Assembly: GCF_000753795.1 (NCBI RefSeq)
Contig: NZ_JPEO01000019.1
Span: forward strand, 1-64,000
DNA: 64,000 nt
From: Shewanella mangrovi
GTDB taxonomy: Bacteria > Pseudomonadota > Gammaproteobacteria > Enterobacterales > Shewanellaceae
Direction: 5' to 3'
The notes beneath the pieces are model-generated. The model made no database searches, had not been told where the DNA came from, and saw only the letters and a program-made list of their open reading frames with translations. Positions 37,436-46,079 of this stretch are shown one piece after another (positions within the stretch are counted from its first letter, which is position 1; each line of letters opens with the position of its first letter). A program made the translations under genes and the position numbers.

Positions 37436-38650
37436 ATGAGCCTGAACAATAAAAAGATACTGGTCGGTATCGGCGGTGGCATCGCTGCCTACAAATGCGC
37501 AGAGCTGGTAAGACGCCTGAAAGATAAAGGCGCTGATGTGCGAGTCGTCATGAGCCAAAGTGCAAAAGAATTTATCACGCCACTCACCTTACAAGCTGTA
37601 TCCGGTCATCCGGTCGCCTCGCAGTTGCTCGATCCTTCCGCTGAAGCAGGCATGAGCCATATTGAATTAGGACGTTGGGCAGACTTATTTATTGTTGCCC
37701 CGGCAACGGCAAATCTTATCGCCCGTTTTCGCACTGGCATGGCCGATGAACTATTAACAACCCTTGCCTTAGCGACCACCGCACCGTTGGCAATTTGTCC
37801 GGCCATGAATCAGCAGATGTATTTAAATGCAGCGACTCAAGAAAACCTAGCGGTACTGCGTCAACGCGGCATGCCGATATGGGGCCCAGCCAGTGGCAGC
37901 CAAGCTTGTGGCGAAGTTGGTCCTGGCCGTATGTTGCAACCGGATGAAATTGTTGAGCTCGCTGAGCAATTTTTTGAAGCGCCAATTTTGGCAGGTAAAA
38001 AGTTGCTGCTGACGGCCGGTCCAACGCGCGAAGCACTCGACCCGGTGCGTTACATTTCTAACCACAGCTCGGGCAAAATGGGCTTTGCTATTGCCAGTGC
38101 CGCCGCCGCTATGGGCGCTGATGTCACCCTCGTCAGTGGCCCGGTGAATCTGACCACACCGGCCAATGTAACCCGCATTGATGTGGAATCGGCACAACAG
38201 ATGTTTGATGCAGTGATGCAACACATCAACGAGCAAGATATTTTCATCGGTTGTGCCGCCGTAGCAGATTATCGCGCGGCTACCGCGGCTGAACAGAAAA
38301 TGAAAAAGACGTCTGCCGAGCAAACACTGCAGCTCACCTTAGTGCAAAATCCCGATATTCTTGCCAGCGTCGCGGCGCTGGATGTACGCCCGTACACCGT
38401 GGGCTTTGCGGCGGAAACTGACAATGTCGACCAATATGCGAAGCAAAAACTTGCCCGTAAAAATCTCGACATGATTGCGGCAAATGATGTTTCAGAGCAA
38501 GGGCTTGGCTTTAACTCTGATAGCAACGCACTGAAAGTTTTTACAAATTCGAGCTGTGAAGAATTACCAGCAACCGATAAACTAGCGCTCGCAAAACAAT
38601 TATTAAAACTTATCGCTGACAAAATAAATCACCATGAAAACTCCAATTGA
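37436..38650 (+). CDS. coaBC: Bifunctional phosphopantothenoylcysteine decarboxylase/synthetase
   Basis: CoaBC joins cysteine to phosphopantothenate (CoaB, CTP-dependent) and decarboxylates it (CoaC, FMN), two steps of coenzyme A synthesis. The 404-residue product has the N-terminal flavoprotein GIGGGIAAYK and the active PAMNQQMY (about 1-190). The synthetase domain follows with TAGPTREALDPVRYISNHSSGKMG near 190 and KKT/N motifs. Its end overlaps dut by 17 bases. Confidence 0.97.
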   Translation: MSLNNKKILVGIGGGIAAYKCAELVRRLKDKGADVRVVMSQSAKEFITPLTLQAVSGHPVASQLLDPSAEAGMSHIELGRWADLFIVAPATANLIARFRTGMADELLTTLALATTAPLAICPAMNQQMYLNAATQENLAVLRQRGMPIWGPASGSQACGEVGPGRMLQPDEIVELAEQFFEAPILAGKKLLLTAGPTREALDPVRYISNHSSGKMGFAIASAAAAMGADVTLVSGPVNLTTPANVTRIDVESAQQMFDAVMQHINEQDIFIGCAAVADYRAATAAEQKMKKTSAEQTLQLTLVQNPDILASVAALDVRPYTVGFAAETDNVDQYAKQKLARKNLDMIAANDVSEQGLGFNSDSNALKVFTNSSCEELPATDKLALAKQLLKLIADKINHHENSN

Positions 38651-39095
38651 AGTCAAAATTCTCGATAGCCGCATTGGTAACGAGTTTCCATTGCCAGCTT
38701 ACGCCACCAGCGGTAGTGCCGGCATGGATTTACGCGCCATGATTGATGATGAATCGATCACGGTTGCTCCGGGGCAAACCATTCTTATTCCTACTGGTAT
38801 CGCCATTCATGTGGCCGATCCATCACTCGCTGCGGTTATTTTACCGCGCTCAGGCCTGGGCCATAAAAATGGCATCGTACTGGGTAACTTGGTCGGTTTA
38901 ATTGATTCTGACTATCAAGGCCCATTGATGGTGTCTTGCTGGAACCGCGGCAGCGAATCCTTTACGCTGAATGCTGGCGACCGTTTAGCACAACTAGTAT
39001 TTGTGCCTGTGGTACAAGCTCAGTTCAATGTGGTGGAAGAATTTGATTCCAGTGAGCGTGGCGAAGGTGGTTTTGGCCATTCAGGCACCCGCTAA
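38634..39095 (+). CDS. dut: dUTP pyrophosphatase
   Basis: Dut hydrolyses dUTP to dUMP, keeping uracil out of DNA. The 153-residue product has the five trimeric dUTPase motifs, including AGMDLRA, PRSGLGHKNGIVLGN, GLIDSDYQGP and the C-terminal GEGGFGHSGTR that closes the site. It overlaps coaBC and is followed 15 bases on by slmA, as in other gammaproteobacteria. Confidence 0.97.
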   Translation: MKTPIEVKILDSRIGNEFPLPAYATSGSAGMDLRAMIDDESITVAPGQTILIPTGIAIHVADPSLAAVILPRSGLGHKNGIVLGNLVGLIDSDYQGPLMVSCWNRGSESFTLNAGDRLAQLVFVPVVQAQFNVVEEFDSSERGEGGFGHSGTR

Positions 39096-39110
39096 GCAGG
39101 TATAAGCAGT

Positions 39111-39704
39111 ATGGCCACAAAAGAGAAATTTAATCGGCGCGAGCATATTTTGCAGTGTCTAGCGCAAATGTTAGAAACCAATCCTGGGCAGCGTATTACG
39201 ACCGCCAAATTGGCTTCAGAAGTGGGCGTATCCGAAGCAGCACTCTATCGTCACTTTCCGAGCAAAGCACGCATGTACGAAGGGCTTATCGAGTTTATCG
39301 AGGAGTCGCTGCTGACGCGTATTAATCTCATCATGGCAGAAGAAAAGGACACAATGCGCCGCTGCCATTTGATGTTGCATCTGCTGCTGGTATTTGCCGA
39401 GAAAAACCCAGGGATTTCACGCTTGCTCAATGGTGATGCACTGCTGGGTGAACATGAACGACTGCGCGACCGTATTAACCAGTTGTTCTCCAAAGTAGAG
39501 ACCCATCTGAAACAAATTCTGCGGGAAAAGACGCTGCGAGAAGGCAAGAAATTCAACTTGGATGAGGCGATTCTGGCCAATATGTTGCTCGCTATTGCCG
39601 AGGGCCGCATCACCCAATTTGTCCGCAGTGAATTCAAGGTTAAGCCCACCAGCCATTTCGAAGAACAGTGGCAGTTTATTCAAAATCAGTTGCTGCAGAG
39701 TTAA
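39111..39704 (+). CDS. slmA: Nucleoid occlusion factor SlmA
   Basis: SlmA is a TetR-fold protein that blocks FtsZ assembly over the nucleoid. The 197-residue product has an N-terminal helix-turn-helix (ITTAKLASEVGVSEAALYRHFPSKARMYEGLIEFIE, about 28-65) and the helical FtsZ-binding body. The dut-slmA neighbourhood supports it. A strong terminator follows. Confidence 0.95.
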   Translation: MATKEKFNRREHILQCLAQMLETNPGQRITTAKLASEVGVSEAALYRHFPSKARMYEGLIEFIEESLLTRINLIMAEEKDTMRRCHLMLHLLLVFAEKNPGISRLLNGDALLGEHERLRDRINQLFSKVETHLKQILREKTLREGKKFNLDEAILANMLLAIAEGRITQFVRSEFKVKPTSHFEEQWQFIQNQLLQS

Positions 39705-39779
39705 TCAACATAGTGCGTTGGCAATAATTGACTAACATCATGGTTGCCACTGACCAGTTATGAGTTTATTCGATGCTAA

Positions 39780-39806
39780 TAACCGCTTTTATAGCGGTTA
39801 TTTTTT
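39780..39806 (+). terminator. slmA terminator
   Basis: An 8-base-pair stem (TAACCGCT with AGCGGTTA) with a TTTAT loop is followed by TTTTTTG, 75 bases past slmA. A TATAAT at 39858-39863 may be part of the folE promoter. Confidence 0.88.
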
Positions 39807-39922
39807 GTCTTTTTTATGTGAATTTACGTGGTTTCGCGCTATGCTTCGCCCCCCGTATATAATGTGAGTATGGTCACATGCTGATACAGCATTCGGGGAT
39901 GTAAGTCCGAAGGAGAATATCG

Positions 39923-40570
39923 ATGTCATTAAGTGAAGCTGCCATTACCGTCCGTTCTGCATTAGAAGAACGCGGCCTAGAAACCCCAATGGTGCCCTGC
40001 ACCCTGTCGGCGGATGAGCGGAAAGTAGCGATTGAGAGCCACTTCAGTGAGATCATGAAGCTAATGTCGCTTGACCTGTCTGATGACAGCCTAGCCGACA
40101 CACCTAAGCGCATCGCGAAAATGTATGTCGATGAGATTTTCTCAGGGCTCGATTATGCCAACTTTCCTAAAATCACCGTCATCGAAAATAAGATGGGATT
40201 TGATGAGATGGTGCGAGTGCAAGATATCAGTCTCACCAGCACTTGTGAACACCACCTGGTGACCATTGATGGCACTGCAACAGTGGCGTATCTGCCACGC
40301 AAGAAGATCATCGGCCTGTCAAAGATCAACCGCATTGTGCGTTTCTTCGCTCAACGTCCGCAGGTGCAGGAACGCCTAACGCAGCAAGTATTAGTGGCGT
40401 TGCAAGCGCTGTTAGAAACCAAAGATGTCGCGGTAAAAATGGATGCCGTGCATTACTGCGTTAAAGCCCGTGGTGTGATGGACTCAACCAGCTCTACCAC
40501 AACCACAGCTCTGGGTGGCGTGTTTAAATCTAACCCAGCTACGCGTGCTGAGTTTTTGCACCAGGTATAA
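39923..40570 (+). CDS. folE: GTP cyclohydrolase I FolE
   Basis: FolE converts GTP to dihydroneopterin triphosphate, the first step to tetrahydrofolate. The 215-residue product has the zinc-binding TSTCEHHLV near residue 108 and YLPRKKIIGLSKINRIV. The second part of the zinc site (HYCVKARGVMDS) follows near 180. A GGAG ribosome site precedes the ATG. It is single, between the slmA and pyrE terminators. Confidence 0.96.
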   Translation: MSLSEAAITVRSALEERGLETPMVPCTLSADERKVAIESHFSEIMKLMSLDLSDDSLADTPKRIAKMYVDEIFSGLDYANFPKITVIENKMGFDEMVRVQDISLTSTCEHHLVTIDGTATVAYLPRKKIIGLSKINRIVRFFAQRPQVQERLTQQVLVALQALLETKDVAVKMDAVHYCVKARGVMDSTSSTTTTALGGVFKSNPATRAEFLHQV

Positions 40571-40596
40571 CATCGTCGAAGCCGTATTTTCTGCAT

Positions 40597-40626
40597 AAAA
40601 AAGCCTGACACGGTGTCAGGCTTTTT
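40597..40626. terminator. Bidirectional terminator between folE and pyrE
   Basis: GCCTGACAC and its complement (40603-40611 with 40613-40621) are flanked by A-rich sequence on the left and T5 on the right, so the hairpin can end both convergent genes. Confidence 0.88.
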
Positions 40627-40645
40627 CGTTGCAGGTGTGTCGGTA

Positions 40646-41287
40646 TTAAATACCGTACTGCTCACGATAGGCTTTTACTGATGCCAACTCTGCATCTTTA
40701 CCTTCGCTTTGCTCAAGATAGGCAATTAAGTCCGCCAGCTTGATGATAGACACAACTTCGCAACCAAAATCACGTTCCACTTCTTGAATCGCAGACAACT
40801 CAGCCTTACCTTTTTCTTGGCGATCTAGGGCAATCAATACCCCTGCCAATGAGGCTCCCGCTTGTTGAATGATGTCCATTGATTCACGAATGGCAGTACC
40901 AGCGGTGATCACGTCATCCACCAACATAATACGGCCCTGCAGCTCACTGCCCACCAGCGTGCCACCTTCGCCGTGATCTTTCTTCTCTTTGCGGTTGAAG
41001 CAATATGGTGTATCCACATCATGGTGATCAGCAAGTGCCACCGCCGTGGTAGTCGCGATTGGAATCCCCTTATAAGCAGGGCCAAAGAGCACGTCGTACT
41101 GGATGCCTGCATCCACTAATGCTGACGCGTAGAAACGCCCTAAACGCGCCAGATCACGACCAGTATTGAATAAACCGGCGTTAAAGAAGTATGGGCTTTT
41201 ACGACCAGATTTCAGCGTGAATTCGCCAAAACGCAACACGTTACGTTCAAGGGCAAATTCAATAAATTCACGTTGGTAAGCTTTCAC
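40646..41287 (-). CDS. pyrE: Orotate phosphoribosyltransferase PyrE
   Basis: PyrE makes orotidine monophosphate from orotate and PRPP. The 213-residue product has FGPAYKGIPIAT, the flexible loop KEKKDHGEGG, and the PRPP motif IMLVDDVITAGTAI near residue 123. It follows rph by 26 bases; pyrE after rph is the order in enterobacteria, where it is attenuated by UTP. I saw no clear attenuator here. Confidence 0.97.
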   Translation of the reverse strand: MKAYQREFIEFALERNVLRFGEFTLKSGRKSPYFFNAGLFNTGRDLARLGRFYASALVDAGIQYDVLFGPAYKGIPIATTTAVALADHHDVDTPYCFNRKEKKDHGEGGTLVGSELQGRIMLVDDVITAGTAIRESMDIIQQAGASLAGVLIALDRQEKGKAELSAIQEVERDFGCEVVSIIKLADLIAYLEQSEGKDAELASVKAYREQYGI

Positions 41288-41313
41288 ATTTGCTCCAGAT
41301 TCAACTAAACCGA

Positions 41314-42027
41314 TTAACTTAACGCGGCCTTTTGCACATCCACAATTTCACGAATACCATGCTTCGCTAACTCAAGCATGGTCAGCAATTCTTCATGGCT
41401 GAATGGTTCACCTTCGGCAGTACCTTGGATTTCAATCAGTTTGCCTGTTTCGGTCATCACCACATTCATATCGGTTTCAGCGGCGCTGTCTTCGACATAT
41501 TCCAAATCAGCAATGGCTTCGCCTTCATAAACGCCAACACTGACGGCCGCAATCAAAAACTTCAGCGGGTTTGCTTTGATAATGCCCTTGGCACGCGCCC
41601 AATTTAGGGCGTCAGCTAATGCCACACAAGCGCCTGTGATTGACGCTGTGCGGGTACCGCCGTCCGCTTGGATAACATCACAATCTATCACAATCGTATT
41701 TTCGCCCAACAGCTTCATATCAACGGCAGCGCGCAATGCACGACCGATTAAGCGTTGGATTTCCTGAGTACGACCAGACTGCTTGCCACGCGCGGCCTCC
41801 CGATCCATACGGCTATGAGTTGAACGCGGCAGCATACCGTACTCAGCAGTCACCCAACCTTGGCCTTGGCCTTTCAAAAAGCGCGGTACGCCTTCAGTGA
41901 AACTGGCGGTACACAATACTTTGGTGTCACCAAACTCCACTAATACAGAACCTTCTGCATGAGCAGTGTACTGACGAGTGATAGTTACTGGGCGGATTTG
42001 AGCGGGAGCTCGATTACTGGGGCGCAT
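41314..42027 (-). CDS. rph: RNase PH
   Basis: RNase PH is a phosphorolytic 3'-5' exonuclease that trims tRNA precursors. The 237-residue product starts MRPSNRAPAQIRPVTITR at 42027, as in E. coli. It has an AAGGAAG ribosome site, so the ATG 15 bases upstream is not used. Core motifs include VLVEFGDTKVLCTAS, GMLPRSTHSR, DCDVIQADGGTRTASI and LDYVEDSAAETD-like LEYVEDSAAETD. Confidence 0.97.
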   Translation of the reverse strand: MRPSNRAPAQIRPVTITRQYTAHAEGSVLVEFGDTKVLCTASFTEGVPRFLKGQGQGWVTAEYGMLPRSTHSRMDREAARGKQSGRTQEIQRLIGRALRAAVDMKLLGENTIVIDCDVIQADGGTRTASITGACVALADALNWARAKGIIKANPLKFLIAAVSVGVYEGEAIADLEYVEDSAAETDMNVVMTETGKLIEIQGTAEGEPFSHEELLTMLELAKHGIREIVDVQKAALS

Positions 42028-42171
42028 GGTGACTTCCTTCATTCTAAAATTCAGCGTGTATTATAGGGCTTGAGGCTGCCAAGTGCTACGCCAGTCGCTA
42101 TGTTGCTTTGATCGCTACCGCTGCGGGTTTATAATCAGGCTTTAAATACTTGCCAGTAACAGGACTTACCT

Positions 42172-43035
42172 ATGATCCATAGCATGACCGCCTATGCCCG
42201 CATCGAACACAAAGCCGACTGGGGCACAGCTTCCTGGGAACTGCGCTCAGTCAATCAACGCTACCTCGAAACCTATTTTCGCCTACCTGAGCAGCTGCGT
42301 TTTTTAGAACCAACACTGCGCGAGACCTTACGCAAGCGTCTTAATCGCGGCAAAGTCGAAGTTAACCTGCGTTACGATCTTGCGGACTCTAAACAGAGTG
42401 AACTGACCATTAACCAAGAGCTGGCACAGCAGTTATTAAAGGCGGCACAATGGGTCAAGGATGAAGCCCGTGAAGGTCATCTCAACATCGTAGACGTACT
42501 GCGTTGGCCCGGCGTGGTGTCTGGTGCTGAGCAAGATATGGAAGCGATCGGTAATGAAATGTTGACGGTTTTTGGTAAAGCACTCGACCAGTTCCTTGAA
42601 GCACGTAGCCGTGAAGGTGCCGCCATCACCGAGATGCTCACCACCCGTTTAGATGCCGTGGAAGCCCAAATCGCTATCGTGCGCGAACATATGCCAAAAG
42701 TGATTGAATGGCAGCGAGAAAAACTTACTTCTCGTCTGGCAGAAGTGCAAGGCGAACTCGATTCCGCCCGCATTGAACAAGAGATGGTGTTACAAGCACA
42801 AAAGCTCGATGTCGCTGAAGAGATGGATCGCCTAGAAGCTCACGTTAAAGAAGCCCGCCGCATCATCAAAAAAGGGGGCGCAGAAGGCCGCCGCCTCGAT
42901 TTTATGATGCAGGAATTCAACCGCGAATCTAACACCCTTGCCTCTAAATCTATTTCTACCGAAATCACCGCCGCCGCAGTTGAACTTAAAGTACTTATCG
43001 AACAGATGCGCGAGCAGATCCAAAACGTTGAATGA
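42172..43035 (+). CDS. yicC: YicC-family endoribonuclease
   Basis: The 287-residue product has the YicC signature: SMTAYAR at the N-terminus, an LRSVNQRYLE motif, and the C-terminal block GGAEGRRLDFMMQEFNRESNTLASKS. Members of the family have been shown to act on RNA. The upstream region has TATAAT at 42130-42135 with TTGATC 16 bases before it. The gene is intact at its 3' end, and the integrative element begins about 100 bases beyond its terminator. Confidence 0.95.
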   Translation: MIHSMTAYARIEHKADWGTASWELRSVNQRYLETYFRLPEQLRFLEPTLRETLRKRLNRGKVEVNLRYDLADSKQSELTINQELAQQLLKAAQWVKDEAREGHLNIVDVLRWPGVVSGAEQDMEAIGNEMLTVFGKALDQFLEARSREGAAITEMLTTRLDAVEAQIAIVREHMPKVIEWQREKLTSRLAEVQGELDSARIEQEMVLQAQKLDVAEEMDRLEAHVKEARRIIKKGGAEGRRLDFMMQEFNRESNTLASKSISTEITAAAVELKVLIEQMREQIQNVE

Positions 43036-43073
43036 TGTTTTTGGTTGTTCACCCAAGTTCTAAAATCCACCAC

Positions 43074-43100
43074 AAACCCTCGATTTAAGAGGGTTTTTTA
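43074..43100 (+). terminator. yicC terminator
   Basis: AAACCCTC (43074-43081) pairs with GAGGGTTT (43089-43096) and TTTT follows. It marks the last certain host sequence before the element. Confidence 0.85.
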
Positions 43101-43138
43101 TTTACCTCTGTTTATAGTTGTTCGTGACTGTTAAGATA

Positions 43139-43229
43139 AAAGTGGTTACTAAAACGGTTACTAGACTCTTTAGTAACCACAAAAACACTCCAAAATTTTA
43201 AAATTAGTAACCACTTTAATCGTAACCAC
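43139..43229. repeat. Cluster of GGTTACT repeats at the integrase start (arm sites/operator)
   Basis: Five copies of the motif occur: GGTTACT at 43144-43150 and 43156-43162, AGTAACC at 43172-43178 and 43206-43212, and GTAACC at 43222-43227. The outer pair forms a perfect 14-base inverted repeat (43139-43152 with 43204-43217). They overlap the region where the integrase promoter must lie and reach its start codon. The likely role is integrase or AlpA binding, with autoregulation. Confidence 0.7.
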
Positions 43230-44450
43230 ATGAATGACAAACAAATTAAAGCACTTATAAAGTCTGGTGAGATAGTTAGGAAACCCGTCGGGGATGGGCT
43301 ATATATCCGCATACAGACGGCAGGAAAGGCATCTTGGGAAGTGCGCTATACCATTTATGGTAAACGCAAGTTCTATGCACTCGGCCAATACCCGCAAGTG
43401 AGCCTCGCGGATGCAAAACTCGAAGCGCTACGTGTGAAGGTTGAAGCAAAAAACGGCATTGACCCACAGGTAGAAAAACAGAAAAACCAGCGCGCGCCGA
43501 TCAACACCATCAATGAGTTGTTTGAAGACTGGTATCAAGATCTCAGCAAGCGTCTCAAGTACCCAAATATTCCCAAGCGCATTTATGAGAAAGAGATTAA
43601 GCCGCTGATTGGTAAGTATCCGATTGAGGATGTGAGCGCGAGAGATATCAGGGACATTATTCAGAAAGTCCAACAAAGTAACCGCCCGACTACCGCTAAC
43701 GATACCTTGATGTACTGCAAGCAGCTGTTCAACCACGCCTGCAAACTCGACCTAGCAAGAAGTAACCCTGCAAGCCCATTTAATGTGAGTGATGCTGGTG
43801 GCATTGAGAAAAGCCGCGAACGCGCATTAAGCCGTGAAGAAATCACCAAGCTATTTACTATTCTGCGCGCTAATCCTGCGGCTTTTACCCGTGACAACTA
43901 TCTCGCGGTCGCGCTGTTGCTCGCACTTGGCGTACGTAAAAACGAATTGATTGCGGCGAAATGGGAAGAGTTCGACTTTGAAAAGCAGCTATGGCAATTG
44001 TCCACCAGCCGTAGCAAAACAGGTGCAGCGATTACCATTCCTCTTGCTGATGCCGTGATTCCTTGGCTAGCAGAACTTAAACAACGGGCCTTTGGCTCCG
44101 AGTATCTATTTCCTACCCGTAAAGCGGGTGGCAAGCGGCCACATATATCAGCCGACACCTTAAATCATGCGCTATCCAAGTTATTTGGTAAGCCACTAAA
44201 TGGCGGCACACGTGACTATCAAAATGCTTTTGAAGAAACAGGTATTGAGCATTTCACCATCCACGATTTACGTCGCAGCTTTCGCAGTTTACTTGCTGAG
44301 CTTGGTGTTCCCGGTCATGTGGCCGAACGCTGCCTAAACCACAAATTGAAAGGAGTCGAAGGGATCTACGACCGCTACGACTACCTTGATGAGCGCCGCG
44401 ATGCGCACAACCTCGTCGCAAATCTTTTAGAGCCAATAGTTAACTTTTAA
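43230..44450 (+). CDS. int: P4-type tyrosine integrase
   Basis: The 406-residue product has the N-terminal DUF4102 arm-binding domain (GDGLYIRIQTAGKASWEVRYTIYGKRKFYALGQYPQVSLADA). A SAM-like core-binding domain follows at about 95-190, and the catalytic domain runs at about 200-395. Catalytic residues are visible: Arg in LGVRKNEL, Lys in SRSKTGAAI, the HDLRRSF box, and a final H-x-Y pattern (LNHKLKGVEGIYDRYDY) with the nucleophilic Tyr. It should catalyse insertion and excision of this element. No Shine-Dalgarno precedes the ATG; a repeat motif abuts it. Confidence 0.93.
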   Translation: MNDKQIKALIKSGEIVRKPVGDGLYIRIQTAGKASWEVRYTIYGKRKFYALGQYPQVSLADAKLEALRVKVEAKNGIDPQVEKQKNQRAPINTINELFEDWYQDLSKRLKYPNIPKRIYEKEIKPLIGKYPIEDVSARDIRDIIQKVQQSNRPTTANDTLMYCKQLFNHACKLDLARSNPASPFNVSDAGGIEKSRERALSREEITKLFTILRANPAAFTRDNYLAVALLLALGVRKNELIAAKWEEFDFEKQLWQLSTSRSKTGAAITIPLADAVIPWLAELKQRAFGSEYLFPTRKAGGKRPHISADTLNHALSKLFGKPLNGGTRDYQNAFEETGIEHFTIHDLRRSFRSLLAELGVPGHVAERCLNHKLKGVEGIYDRYDYLDERRDAHNLVANLLEPIVNF

Positions 44451-44466
44451 ACTTGGAGATATCGTT

Positions 44467-45282
44467 TTGTTTCCTAAAAAAACAATTACAGAGCAGCGTG
44501 AACAGATACTGAAAACTATCATTCCAGAACTGTTACCCACCAAACTCAAAGCGCTTGGAATTAATCCTCCAAAAGCAGAGCTGAATCTTTTATGGTTAAT
44601 TGAAAATCAAAATTCCAATTTTCAGTTTTTGGATGGTGTACAAGGTCGTTTTTCCAAGATCTACAAAGCTGGAGTACAGAAGCAAGTTGATTTTCAAGGG
44701 CAAGAGTTCAACACAGAAGCAAATGAAGCGGAATACAACCTTGAAATAAGCAAACAATTGCTTGAGCACCTTCTGCTGCACAAGCAATTGGATGTAGAAA
44801 CCCTTAGTAAGCTAGCCACTGCGCTGTATCTAGCTGGCTACTATTCCGGGGCTCACGATTACAAGACTAATACTGAAAAATATACCGATGATGGTTTTAT
44901 AGCAACAGTGATCCATCCTCAAAAAGGAGGGAAAGCTAAGTCCAGAAAAACTATGCAAGTGAAATCGTTATGTATGTTGATTGATGAAGAGTTAACCAAT
45001 GAACTCACCAATGTCTACTATTCTGATGAAGTATTATTCAATGCGTTAGTTGAAGTTCTTAGTGACTTCGCTCTCGCTAAAAATCATTCTGCGACCTTAG
45101 AGCAACTAAAAGGCTTTACCAATCGATACCCAGAGTATTCCACGATTAAATCTTGGTTTAATGACCGGCCGGATAGAAATAAACGTCCAAAAACCAATCG
45201 CGCCAAAGTGACAAAGAATCGCTTAGTAGAAGAGATTAAGAAAAGATTCCCTCATTCAAGGATTAAAAAACTAATTTCATGA
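44467..45282 (+). CDS. Unknown protein downstream of the integrase
   Basis: I do not recognise this 271-residue protein. It begins at a TTG with a GGAG ribosome site 6 bases away, 16 bases after the integrase stop, so the two are probably co-transcribed. It is soluble, with alpha-helical leucine-rich stretches around residues 90-130. Its C-terminus is strongly basic (DRPDRNKRPKTNRAKVTKNRL and RFPHSRIKKL), suggesting nucleic acid binding. Base use is more AT-rich than the host genes before it. A role in element mobility or replication is only a guess. Confidence 0.65.
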   Translation: MFPKKTITEQREQILKTIIPELLPTKLKALGINPPKAELNLLWLIENQNSNFQFLDGVQGRFSKIYKAGVQKQVDFQGQEFNTEANEAEYNLEISKQLLEHLLLHKQLDVETLSKLATALYLAGYYSGAHDYKTNTEKYTDDGFIATVIHPQKGGKAKSRKTMQVKSLCMLIDEELTNELTNVYYSDEVLFNALVEVLSDFALAKNHSATLEQLKGFTNRYPEYSTIKSWFNDRPDRNKRPKTNRAKVTKNRLVEEIKKRFPHSRIKKLIS

Positions 45283-45317
45283 ATTGAATAAATTCAATTA
45301 GTTACACCAAAAAAATA

Positions 45318-45340
45318 GTCAGTGTACAGTGCACACTGAC
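45318..45340. promoter_or_regulatory. Inverted repeat upstream of the AlpA-like genes
   Basis: GTCAGTGT at 45318-45325 and its complement at 45333-45340 flank a 7-base spacer. The 45283-45433 gap is otherwise plain. Geometry and place suggest an operator for the AlpA pair. Confidence 0.4.
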
Positions 45341-45433
45341 TTACTAATCAATCTCAAGTCCGTAAAAATCACTCCCATCAAACGAGGCCGAACAGCCTCA
45401 AATAACCTCAGCTAAAAAAGACAGGAGTAATTT

Positions 45434-45661
45434 ATGACCTCAAATACTAAAACCACACAAGACCGTATTGTGCGTGAACCTGAACGTAAGCAGCTCACAG
45501 CTATCGGACGCACAACAGCTTGGCAGCTAGAACGTCGAGGACTGTTCCCAAAACGTCGACACCTATATCCGCATAGTGCAGCTATGGGTTGGCTGTTATC
45601 AGAACTCAATGAGTGGATAGCCTCCCGCAAACCAGTGAATGGGGGGGCAGTTCATGACTGA
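45434..45661 (+). CDS. AlpA-like regulator, first copy
   Basis: The 75-residue product has a MerR-like/AlpA winged helix (RKQLTAIGRTTAWQLERRGLFPKRRHLYPHSAAMGWLLSELNEW) preceded by a polar tail. In P4-like elements AlpA proteins act as excisionase activators. GGAG lies upstream of the ATG. Its end overlaps the second AlpA-like gene by 8 bases. Confidence 0.78.
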   Translation: MTSNTKTTQDRIVREPERKQLTAIGRTTAWQLERRGLFPKRRHLYPHSAAMGWLLSELNEWIASRKPVNGGAVHD

Positions 45662-45863
45662 TAAAGCGCCCAACTATTACGAGATGTATATCGAGGATAA
45701 TCGACTGGTGAGAAAGCCAGAGATCGAGCATTTATTAGGAATTAAGCGAACAACACTATGGCGTAGGATAAAGAACGGCAAGTTCCCTAAACCAACTTTA
45801 ATTCAAAGTGGTCGTTCCTATTGGCGCTTTGCAGATATTCATGAATTTTTAGTTAAACGGTAG
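45654..45863 (+). CDS. AlpA-like regulator, second copy
   Basis: The 69-residue product has the canonical AlpA layout: VRKPEIEHLLGIKRTTLWRRIKNGKFPKPTLIQSGRSYWRFADIHEFL. I set the start at 45654 (MTDKAPN), behind a GGGGGG ribosome site within the first gene. The two AlpA-like proteins differ in sequence, so this is not a recent duplication. They may form a heteromeric regulator or act at different sites. A terminator follows. Confidence 0.82.
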   Translation: MTDKAPNYYEMYIEDNRLVRKPEIEHLLGIKRTTLWRRIKNGKFPKPTLIQSGRSYWRFADIHEFLVKR

Positions 45864-45878
45864 AGAAATCACTTTGGT

Positions 45879-45905
45879 AAAAGCAGGCTAAGTCCTGCTT
45901 TTTTT
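45879..45905 (+). terminator. Terminator after the AlpA-like pair
   Basis: An AGCAGG stem with CCTGCT and a CTAAGT loop is followed by TTTTTTT. The remaining 45906-46079 contains a weaker ACACGT...ACGTGT hairpin and no gene. Confidence 0.85.
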
Positions 45906-46079
45906 ATAGCGGCGACTGCAACACATTGAAACACGTCAGAAACGAAAACGTGTCTCTCCGCAATAGCATAAACGCATATAAACCAAGGGATAGCGCCCTA
46001 AAACAGACTCAACCAGCAGCGGATATTAAATGATATACCCGCGCAACACCACCGAAGAAGCAAGCATCTGGTTCTAACA

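Noticed and set aside
43036..43230. tRNA or tmRNA attachment target for the integrase
   Set aside because: No cloverleaf or tRNA 3' end is visible near either end; the left end follows the yicC terminator.
44467..45282. Xis or relaxase function for the gene after the integrase
   Set aside because: No HTH of excisionase type or relaxase motif is seen; only a basic tail.
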